39,993 nucleotides of DNA. It comes from an uncultured Collinsella sp. (GTDB lineage: Bacteria; Actinomycetota; Coriobacteriia; Coriobacteriales; Coriobacteriaceae). The stretch covers positions 1-39,993 of the forward strand of contig URKM01000014.1 in the NCBI GenBank assembly GCA_900548365.1, read 5' to 3'. Both the position numbers and the translations under genes were made by a program. A model generated the notes under the pieces. It had not been told where the DNA came from. It was given only the letters and a program-made list of their open reading frames with translations, and did no database searches. Each line of letters opens with the position of its first letter. Position 1 is the stretch's first letter. This document shows positions 34,398 through 39,993 of this stretch, piece by piece.

Positions 34398-35221
34398 GCG
34401 CAGGCCTCCTCGTGACGCTTGGTGGACAGGGCCTCTTCGGCGCGATAGCTCGCCTGGCGCTTGGCCAGGTCGTCCCAGTCAACGGCGCTCGCATCGAAGT
34501 CCGGGCCGTCGACGCATGCGAACTTGGTCTCGCCGCCGACCTCGACGCGGCAGCAGCCGCACATGCCGGTGCCGTCGACCATGATGGGGTTGAGGCTGGC
34601 GATGATCGGAATCTTGTGCTCGCGGCAGGTCTTGGCGGAGAACTTCATCATCGGCACGGGGCCCACGCAGAAGGCGTGGTCGATGGCGTCTGTCTCGCAG
34701 AGGCGAGCCAGCGGGAGGGTGACGACGCCCTGCTCGCCCATGGTGCCGTCATCCGTGGTGACGTACAGGCCGGCAAGCGGCAGCGCGTCGAACTGCTCGT
34801 GAAGGATGAGCAGGTCCTTGGTGCGGGCACCCATGATGACGTAGACGTTCTTGCCCTGCTCGCAGAGCATGCGGGCGACGGGATAGGCGATGGCGAGGCC
34901 CACGCCGCCGCCGATGACGGCAACGGAGTCGCCCTCGACCTCGGTGGGCTGGCCCAGCGGTCCGGTGATGTCGCGGATGAAATCGCCCTCGTTGAGCTGG
35001 GAGAGGCATTCCGTGGTCTTGCCTACGACCATGAAGATGAACTCGATCCAGCCCTCCTCCGGATTCCAGTTGGCGAAGGTGAACGGTACGCGCTCGCCCG
35101 TCTCGTCGATGCGCACCATGAGGAACTGGCCGGCGTGAGCCTTCTTGGCCATCCTCGGGGCGTGGACGCGGAACTCGAAGACCTTCTCCGAGAACTGCGT
35201 CTTCTTCAGGATTTCAAACAT
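34385..35221 (-). CDS. nfnA: NfnA-like FAD and 2Fe-2S oxidoreductase subunit
   Basis: Small subunit partner of NfnB, 278 residues. Start ATG at 35221 on the - strand, with AGAGGGG just upstream; the frame is open further 5' but that part has no family similarity. FAD motif RVPFTFAN from R44. NAD-binding VAVIGGGVGLAIA from about residue 100. The cluster motif is D216-x4-C221-x2-C224-x11-C236. In the related PyrK the first ligand is Cys, whereas NfnA-type proteins have Asp there, so this favours NfnA over dihydroorotate dehydrogenase subunit PyrK. Also annotated as SudB in sulfide dehydrogenases. It ends with CACQK, overlapping the nfnB start. Confidence 0.86.
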   Translation of the reverse strand: MFEILKKTQFSEKVFEFRVHAPRMAKKAHAGQFLMVRIDETGERVPFTFANWNPEEGWIEFIFMVVGKTTECLSQLNEGDFIRDITGPLGQPTEVEGDSVAVIGGGVGLAIAYPVARMLCEQGKNVYVIMGARTKDLLILHEQFDALPLAGLYVTTDDGTMGEQGVVTLPLARLCETDAIDHAFCVGPVPMMKFSAKTCREHKIPIIASLNPIMVDGTGMCGCCRVEVGGETKFACVDGPDFDASAVDWDDLAKRQASYRAEEALSTKRHEEACACQK

Positions 35222-35330
35222 AGAACCCCTCTCTACCTTTGGGACGGCTTCGGCAGGCTTCGCCGCCGCCCCCTTTTGCAAGCAAGTGCAGCTGTACGCG
35301 CGCAAGACGTTGAACGCGCATACAGTATCC

Positions 35331-35359
35331 AGTATACCCCCGCGACAACAGGCGCCGAA
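35331..35359 (-). promoter_or_regulatory. Candidate nfnAB promoter
   Basis: TATACT on the - strand with TTCGGC 17 bases upstream, about 110 bases before the nfnA start. Confidence 0.35.
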
Positions 35360-35459
35360 CGCATCGAGAGCGTAAATATGGCAAACGCCCGCGCGTGTTT
35401 CGGCGCATGGTTGCAGCGAGCGCGTTGTAGCTCCGCCGCGGGGAAGGGGTGCGTTCATG

Positions 35460-35487
35460 AAAAACGGGAGGCCGTTCGACCTCCCGT
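35460..35487 (-). terminator. Rho-independent terminator after pth, second copy of repeated terminator
   Basis: Read on the - strand: ACGGGAGGTCG, AA, CGGCCTCCCGT, then TTTT. It is identical to 14059-14082 except for one loop base. Confidence 0.9.
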
Positions 35488-35575
35488 TCAGTTTCTCATT
35501 TGGATTCCCTTTGCGACGGCCTGCTCGGGGCGGCGGGGCGAGGTGGAAACCTTCGTCCCCTTCGTTTTGCCGGTG

Positions 35576-36205
35576 TCAGTGCTTGCCGTTGTTGCCCGCG
35601 CCGCCGTTCACGTGGTCGCGCGCGTAGATTACGCCCTGGGTGAGCGCCAAGCCGGCGGCGTCTGCCGCGCGGGCGCAGGTGGCTTCGAACTCGTCGAGCT
35701 CCTTGGGCCGGAACTGCTTGAGCACGAAATCGGCGACGGGCATGCGTCCCGGAGGGTTGCCGATCCCGACGCGGATGCGGCTGAAGTCGCGCCCGCCCAT
35801 CTTGTCGATGATGGAGCGCAGGCCGTTGTGGCCGGCGTGCCCGCCGCCAACCTTTACGCGCACGTCGCCCTCGGGGATGTCGAGCTCGTCATGAATGACC
35901 AGCAGCTCTTCAACGGAGACCTGGTACTGGGCGCACAGCTTGGAGATGGGGCCGCCGCTCGTGTTCATGTAGGACTGCGGCTTGACGAGAACCACCTCGC
36001 GGCGCGCTCCGTCGGCATCGGGGTCGTGGACCTGGATGACGGCCGCCTCGGCGCCGAGTTGCGTCTTCCAGTAGGTGACGCCCGCCTGGCGGGCGAGTTC
36101 GTCGATAGCCTTGAAGCCGGCGTTGTGGCGGGTGTTCTCGTATTCGTCGCCGGGGTTGCCCAGGCCGGCGACCATGCGAATCTTCTTCGGGGTGGCTGCT
36201 GCCAT
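35576..36205 (-). CDS. pth: Peptidyl-tRNA hydrolase
   Basis: Cleaves the ester bond of peptidyl-tRNA released from stalled ribosomes, recycling tRNA in the cytoplasm. Start ATG at 36205 on the - strand has GAAGGAGAA upstream. Product 209 residues, a little longer than usual because of an Asp/Ala-rich insertion (about 60-68) and a Gly/Asn-rich tail. Catalytic residues N17 and H27 (GLGNPGDEYENTRHNAGF), N81 and D106 (IHDELD) match E. coli Asn10, His20, Asn68 and Asp93. KVGGGHAGHNGLRSI and RIRVGIGNPPG are conserved. It is divergent from the GNAT gene. Confidence 0.96.
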   Translation of the reverse strand: MAAATPKKIRMVAGLGNPGDEYENTRHNAGFKAIDELARQAGVTYWKTQLGAEAAVIQVHDPDADGARREVVLVKPQSYMNTSGGPISKLCAQYQVSVEELLVIHDELDIPEGDVRVKVGGGHAGHNGLRSIIDKMGGRDFSRIRVGIGNPPGRMPVADFVLKQFRPKELDEFEATCARAADAAGLALTQGVIYARDHVNGGAGNNGKH

Positions 36206-36239
36206 ACGTTCTCCTTCGCGAATCGTCTTACCACGGTCT

Positions 36240-36267
36240 ATTGTGACGCGAGCTGCAGGACTGTCAA
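36240..36267 (-). promoter_or_regulatory. Promoter of pth
   Basis: On the - strand a perfect TTGACA (36267-36262), a 16-base spacer and CACAAT (36245-36240), 35 bases before the start codon. Confidence 0.55.
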
Positions 36268-36328
36268 AGCTCCAGCAGATAAAAACGCTAAGAATGCCCA
36301 GCGCCGGACGAGGCGCTCCCGCGTCGTT

Positions 36329-36357
36329 TTGCCAAACCATGCAATCCACCGTACTAT
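36329..36357 (+). promoter_or_regulatory. Promoter of GNAT gene
   Basis: TTGCCA, a 17-base spacer and TACTAT, 40 bases before the chosen ATG. The leader is then about 33 bases. Confidence 0.65.
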
Positions 36358-36396
36358 AGTGAACAGATGATGCACAATATCGAAAGGATGCGCGTT

Positions 36397-36927
36397 ATGC
36401 CGCAGTACCGCGAGCTCACCGCAGGCGAGCTAGGGGTTGAGTTATTTGACCAGTTCGAGCGCAAGCAGGTCGTGACAGATTGCAGGCGCAAGGTCGATGG
36501 ACGTTGGAAGGTGCTCCCAGACCCATTCGTGGACGATTGGACGCCGGGAGACTACGAGTACCTGGTGGCGTGCCTCAAGCGGACGCTGGAAACCGGGGGC
36601 GTGGTATGGGGTGCCTTCGTCGACGGCGCCCTCAAGGGGTTCGCCTCGGTTGAGCGCAAGGCGTTCGGCAGCGAGGCGCAGTATATGGAGCTCTCGAGCC
36701 TCCACGTCTCGAGCGATATGCGCCGCTGCGGCATGGGGGCGGTGCTGTTCCTGCTCGCTGCGGATTTCGCGCGCAACCTGGGCGTGAAGAAGCTGTATAT
36801 CTCGTCGCATTCCGCGGTGGAGACCCAGGCGTTCTACAAGGCCATGGGCTGCGTCGAGGCGAGGGAGTACAGCGATGACCATGTGGAGCGCGAACCCTGC
36901 GACTGCCAGCTGGAGTACGTGCTGTAG
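36397..36927 (+). CDS. GNAT-family N-acetyltransferase
   Basis: Transfers an acetyl group from acetyl-CoA to an amine; the substrate is unknown. ATG 36397 is chosen for AAAGGA 8 bases upstream and because earlier ATGs lie very close to the predicted transcription start. Product 176 residues. The GNAT core is at about 75-150: GAFVDGALKGFASVE (strands 2-3), LSSLHVSSDMRRCGMGAVLF (motif A, acetyl-CoA loop RRCGMG), KKLYISSHSAVETQAFYKAMG (motif B). A charged N-terminal part holds DCRRKVDGRWKVLP. A single gene on the + strand between - strand housekeeping genes, with its own promoter. Confidence 0.88.
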   Translation: MPQYRELTAGELGVELFDQFERKQVVTDCRRKVDGRWKVLPDPFVDDWTPGDYEYLVACLKRTLETGGVVWGAFVDGALKGFASVERKAFGSEAQYMELSSLHVSSDMRRCGMGAVLFLLAADFARNLGVKKLYISSHSAVETQAFYKAMGCVEAREYSDDHVEREPCDCQLEYVL

Positions 36928-37015
36928 GGTCCGACGGAGGCGCTGGCGGCGTCCCTCCGGTCCGCGGTGGGGCATGCGACGGCACGCGACGGCTCCCTTG
37001 ACAACGCGGAGATGC

Positions 37016-37054
37016 GAAAGCGCGCCCGGTCGGCGATGGTCGACCGGGCGCGCT
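37016..37054 (-). terminator. Terminator after prs
   Basis: A perfect 14-bp inverted repeat, AGCGCGCCCGGTCG and CGACCGGGCGCGCT, with an 8-base loop. On the - strand it runs into TTTCGC, a short T tract. Confidence 0.65.
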
Positions 37055-37086
37055 GCTTATGCGCGGTATGTTCGAAGCGCGAACGC

Positions 37087-38073
37087 CTAGAGGGCGAAGT
37101 CGCCGCCGACCAGGGTGGAGACGGAGCGCTCGTGGTACACGGCCTTGATGGTCTCGGCGAACTCGCCGGCGACGGAGATGGTCTTGATCTTGCCGGCCTC
37201 CTCGACGGGGATCGCGTCGGTGACGACGCACTCGACGATGGGGGCGTCGTTCAGGCGCTCGACGGCGGGGCCGGAGAAGATGCCGTGGGTGGCGCATACG
37301 TAGATGTCGCCGGCGCCCAGGGCCTTGAGCTCCTTGACGTTGGCGCACAGGGTGCCCGCGGTGTCGATCATGTCGTCGTTGATGATGCAGGTCTTACCCT
37401 CGATGTCGCCGATGATGCCCATGACCTCGGCGGCGTTGTGGCGCGGACGGCCCTTGTGGGCGATGGCGAGGCTGCAGCCGAGCATGTCGGAGAGCTTCTT
37501 GGCGGCCTTAGCGCGGCCCACGTCGGGGGAGACGACGACCAGGTTGTCGGTGTCGAAGTTCATCGCGTTGTAGTAGTCGGCGAACAGGGGCAGCGCGGAG
37601 AGGTGGTTGACCGGGATGTCGAAGAAGCCCTGGATCTGCCCCTGGTGCAGGTCGAGGGTGATGATGCGGTCGACGCCGGCGGTCTCGAGCAGGTTGGCCA
37701 CGAGGCGGGCGGTGATGGGCTCGCGCGGGCCGGCCTTGCGGTCCTGGCGGGCGTAGCCGTAGTGCGTGATGACGGCGGTGATGGAGCGGGCCGAGGCGCG
37801 CTTGGCGGCGTCGGTCGCGATGAGGAGCTCCATCAGCATGTCGTTGACGTTCGCGCCGGCAACGGACTGGATGAGGAAGACGTCGGCGCCGCGGACGGTC
37901 TCGTCATAGCGGGCGTAGATCTCGCCGTTGGCGAACTGCTTGAGCGTGAGGCCCGAGAGCTCGACGCCGAGGAGGTTCGCGATCTTCTCTGCAAGCGGGC
38001 GGTTGGAGGAACCCGAATAGACGCGGAGGATCTTGTTCATATCCACAGTCTTCTTGGGATCGGTTGTTGGCAT
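37087..38073 (-). CDS. prs: Ribose-phosphate pyrophosphokinase (PRPP synthetase)
   Basis: Makes PRPP from ribose 5-phosphate and ATP, the substrate for PurF encoded in this window. Start ATG at 38073 on the - strand, with GGAGAAG 3 bases upstream; the upstream in-frame start lacks such a site. Product 328 residues, class I length. Motifs: YSGSSNRPLAEKIA, FANGEIYARYDETVRGADVF, HYGYARQDRKAGPREPITA (with HYGYARQDRK), DLHQGQIQGFFDIPVNHL, VVSPDVGRAKAAKKL, and the PRPP loop NDDMIDTAGTL. It is downstream of glmU on the same strand, but a terminator lies between. A TACTAT (38119-38114) may be its -10. Confidence 0.97.
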   Translation of the reverse strand: MPTTDPKKTVDMNKILRVYSGSSNRPLAEKIANLLGVELSGLTLKQFANGEIYARYDETVRGADVFLIQSVAGANVNDMLMELLIATDAAKRASARSITAVITHYGYARQDRKAGPREPITARLVANLLETAGVDRIITLDLHQGQIQGFFDIPVNHLSALPLFADYYNAMNFDTDNLVVVSPDVGRAKAAKKLSDMLGCSLAIAHKGRPRHNAAEVMGIIGDIEGKTCIINDDMIDTAGTLCANVKELKALGAGDIYVCATHGIFSGPAVERLNDAPIVECVVTDAIPVEEAGKIKTISVAGEFAETIKAVYHERSVSTLVGGDFAL

Positions 38074-38160
38074 GTCTTCTCCTTTAGTTGCCACGGCACC
38101 TTACCTGCTCAATATAGTACCGATTCTGGCGGCGTGTAGGGCATTATTCGCACCACGTGC

Positions 38161-38206
38161 AAAAACTGGGCGCCATCGGTGCCCGCCGAGGGGTCCGATG
38201 GCGCCC
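38161..38206 (-). terminator. Rho-independent terminator after glmU
   Basis: GGGCGCCATCGG pairs with CCGATGGCGCCC (12 bp) around a 15-base loop. On the - strand it is followed by AGTTTTT. Confidence 0.8.
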
Positions 38207-38271
38207 GTGGGCGGCGACCGGTGCGCAGCAGCGCGCAAGCGGCCTCGCGCACCGCTGCCCGCGATGGCGCG

Positions 38272-39666
38272 CTAGAGGCGCGCGCGGCGCAGCTCGGTGT
38301 AGCCCTCGACGATGCGCTGGTCGTTGCGCTCGACGGCGAGGGCGCCGGAGGGCACGTCGCGCGTGATGCAGCTGCTGGCGCCGACGACCACGTCGTCGCC
38401 GATGTTCACGGGCGCGACCATCATGGTGTCGGATCCGATGAACGTGCGGTCGCCGATGGTGGTGGCGTGCTTGTTCTTGCCGTCGTAGTTGCAGGTGATA
38501 GACCCGGCGCCCACGTTGACGTCGGCGCCCATCGTGGTGTCGCCGATATAGGAGAGGTGCGGCACCTTGGAGCCCACGCCGATCGTGGACTTCTTGATCT
38601 CGACGTGCGTGCCCACGTGGGCGCGGTCGAGCAGGTGCGTGCCGGGGCGCAGGTAGCAGCGCGGGCCGCAGGTCACGCCGTTCTCGATGACGACGTCGAT
38701 GGCGACGGTCTCGTCGAGCGAGCAGTTATCGCCGGCGGTCACGTCGGTGAGGCGGGTATTGGGTCCGAGCTGGCAGCTCTCGCCCACGGTGCAGGCGCCG
38801 ATGAGATGGGTCTGCGGCCACACGACGGTGTCGCGGCCGATGCGCGCATCGGGACCGATCCAGGCCTGGGTGGGATCGATGAAGGTGACGCCCTCGGTCA
38901 TGAGGCGCTCGTTGATGCGGTCGCGTGCGATGGCGGTGAGCTCGGCGAGCTGGACGCGGCTGTTCACGCCGAGGCCGTCGCGGTAGTCGTCGCAGTGGAA
39001 GATGCTCACGCCGTGGCCGTGGCGCTTGAGGATCTCGAGCATGTCGGGCAGGTAGTATTCGGACTGCGCGTTGTCGTTGGTGACCTCGCCGATATGGGCG
39101 GCCAGCAGGGCGCCATCGAAGGCGTAGCAGCCGGCGTTGCACTCGAGCAGCTGCGCGTCCTGCTCGGGCGTGCAGTCCTTCTGCTCGATGATGCGCTCCA
39201 CCACGCCGTCGGCGTCCAGCTGGATGCGGCCGTAGCCGAAGGGGTCGGGCGGCGTCATGGTGAGCACGGTTGCTGCGAGGGAGCCGTCGGCGACGGTCTC
39301 GGCGAACATGCGCACGGTGTCGGCCTGGATGAGCGGCAGGTCGCCGTTGAGGACCACGACCGGGCCCTCGCAGATGCCGGTCGCCTCGAGCGTCACGCGC
39401 ACGGCGTGACCGGTGCCCAGGCGCTCGGTCTGCTCGACGGTCTCGACCGTCACCGGGCCGGCGGCATAGGCTTCGTCCAGGATGGCGCGCACCTCGTCGG
39501 CGTGGCTGCCCACGACGACGACCACGCGCTCGCACCCGGCGGCTATGGTGGCGTCGACGACCCAGCGGATCATGGGCTTGCCGAGGATCTTATGGGAAAC
39601 CTTGGCGTGGTTCGATTTCATGCGGGTGCCCTCGCCGGCGGCGAGGACGATTGCGGTCGCGTTCAT
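38272..39666 (-). CDS. glmU: Bifunctional GlmU: N-acetylglucosamine-1-P uridyltransferase / glucosamine-1-P acetyltransferase
   Basis: Makes UDP-GlcNAc for peptidoglycan. Start ATG at 39666 on the - strand, with GGGGAAG upstream; GTG 39672 is also in frame. Product 464 residues. Residues 1 to about 230 are the uridyltransferase: LAAGEGTRMKS at 8-18, ETVEQTERLGTGHAV, LNGDLPLI, GYGRIQLD, ECNAGCYAFDG, NDNAQSEYYLPD. The rest is a left-handed beta-helix with the acetyltransferase site: YLRPGTHLLDRAHVGTHVEI, KVPHLSYIGDT, NVGAGSITCNYDGKNKHAT, and GSDTMMVAPVNIG. Full length and intact. Confidence 0.97.
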   Translation of the reverse strand: MNATAIVLAAGEGTRMKSNHAKVSHKILGKPMIRWVVDATIAAGCERVVVVVGSHADEVRAILDEAYAAGPVTVETVEQTERLGTGHAVRVTLEATGICEGPVVVLNGDLPLIQADTVRMFAETVADGSLAATVLTMTPPDPFGYGRIQLDADGVVERIIEQKDCTPEQDAQLLECNAGCYAFDGALLAAHIGEVTNDNAQSEYYLPDMLEILKRHGHGVSIFHCDDYRDGLGVNSRVQLAELTAIARDRINERLMTEGVTFIDPTQAWIGPDARIGRDTVVWPQTHLIGACTVGESCQLGPNTRLTDVTAGDNCSLDETVAIDVVIENGVTCGPRCYLRPGTHLLDRAHVGTHVEIKKSTIGVGSKVPHLSYIGDTTMGADVNVGAGSITCNYDGKNKHATTIGDRTFIGSDTMMVAPVNIGDDVVVGASSCITRDVPSGALAVERNDQRIVEGYTELRRARL

Positions 39667-39889
39667 ATGCACTTCCCCTTGTTATCGTGTTGTGCTGCGG
39701 CGATGCGCCGTATGGTCCCGATGATACCGCAGGCCCCGCGCGGGACGCGGCGCGGGGGGAGACGTCTGCAGACAATAACGATATGTGGGCGCTGTGCGCA
39801 TGCATCCGCGTCGGCATGCGCGCCCGATACAATGGTGGGCACAGGGCAGGGCGCCGCGCGGGCGCGCGGGAGATAGAGGGGGACGCCCC
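39667..39889. other. Divergent region between glmU and the Tat-signal gene
   Basis: It contains an inverted repeat, GCGCATGC at 39796-39803 and GCATGCGC at 39814-39821, spaced by 10 bases. This sits 6 bases before TACAATGGTG at 39828, a likely -10. A perfect 10-base palindrome GTCTGCAGAC occurs at 39763-39772. A TATCAT read on the - strand at 39726-39721 may serve glmU. Confidence 0.4.
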
Positions 39890-39993
39890 ATGGCATATCC
39901 GGAAGAGCATCAGGTGGACGGGCGCGCGACGCGCGACGCGGCGTCTCGCGGCGTGACGCGGCGCGAGCTGCTGGCGGGTGCCGCGGCGGCGGC
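39890..39993 (+). CDS. Partial gene with Tat-type signal, cut by window end
   Basis: An open frame starts at ATG 39890, with GAGGGGGA 6 bases upstream, and runs to the end of the window without a stop (34 residues). The sequence contains VTRRELLAGAAAA, a twin-arginine motif followed by the start of an Ala-rich hydrophobic stretch, so the product is probably exported by Tat or is a lipoprotein. Its function cannot be told. The supporting signals are the upstream TACAATGGTG and the operator-like repeat. Confidence 0.6.
   Translation, partial: MAYPEEHQVDGRATRDAASRGVTRRELLAGAAAA

Larger units (their letters stand above)
35222..35575 (-). other. Region between pth and nfnA
   Basis: No gene seen in 354 bases. 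On the - strand it holds the pth terminator (35460-35487) and a candidate nfnAB promoter: TTCGGC (35359-35354), 17 bases, TATACT (35336-35331). The -10 is good, the -35 poor. A near repeat of the -10 follows (GGATACTGTATG). Confidence 0.4.

Noticed and set aside
32772..36370. Long + strand frames over nfnB, nfnA and pth
   Set aside because: They are antisense to three well-supported genes with ribosome sites and complete motifs.
38179..39876. 565-codon + strand frame over glmU
   Set aside because: Shadow of glmU; no ribosome site and low-complexity product.

Overview
The window is GC-rich DNA, tightly packed with genes, and reads as a chromosome segment of a Gram-positive, high-G+C anaerobe. 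Several things point to the class Coriobacteriia, probably a Collinsella-like gut bacterium: a class B sortase, very long cell-wall-anchored proteins built from FctA/SpaA-type domains with LAxTG sorting signals, a Bacillus-type Fe-S PurF, an NfnAB-like electron-bifurcating pair, and the codon and GC pattern. The genus is inference; no rRNA is present to settle it.

Layout on the + strand. 1-3351: a 5'-incomplete class B sortase, a MoaE-like protein and a CmpB-type membrane protein. 3538-7631: purine biosynthesis genes purF, then purM-purN, with a 560-base structured gap between purF and purM. 7843-9579: a PrsA-like foldase and a YqeY protein. 9981-13211: a complete polar amino-acid ABC transporter (ATPase, Tat-type lipoprotein binding protein, two permeases). 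13278-13946: a cytidylate-kinase-like protein. 14300-20182 and 20738-32827: two giant surface proteins of about 1960 and 4029 residues.

Layout of the last 7 kb. Most genes are on the - strand: nfnB and nfnA (overlapping), pth, prs and glmU. A + strand GNAT acetyltransferase lies between pth and prs, and a + strand gene with a Tat-type N-terminus is cut by the window end.

The most distinctive part is the 18.6-kb adhesin locus. Protein 1 has an N-terminal fibro-slime domain, two SpaA-like domains, five FctA-like domains, a Pro-Glu wall spanner and LAKTG. Protein 2 has a von Willebrand A head with an intact DxSxS MIDAS motif, then about 16 FctA-like domains, four DUF11-like and three CnaB/DUF7601-like domains, and LAQTG. 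A four-domain block in protein 2 is duplicated in tandem, and part of it is a distinctly GC-richer patch, which suggests mosaic assembly. Each gene has an 8-base G/C homopolymer upstream. The gap before protein 2 is an AT-rich island (about 30% G+C over 20401-20700 by my count) with perfect hairpins, a good extended -10 promoter and a leader hairpin that covers a purine-rich Shine-Dalgarno-like stretch. The sortase about 13 kb upstream is a candidate, but unproven, partner.

Terminators are clear and frequent. One stem-loop sequence occurs twice with one mismatch, after the cytidylate-kinase-like gene and after pth. I saw no tRNA, rRNA, CRISPR array, transposase or phage gene.
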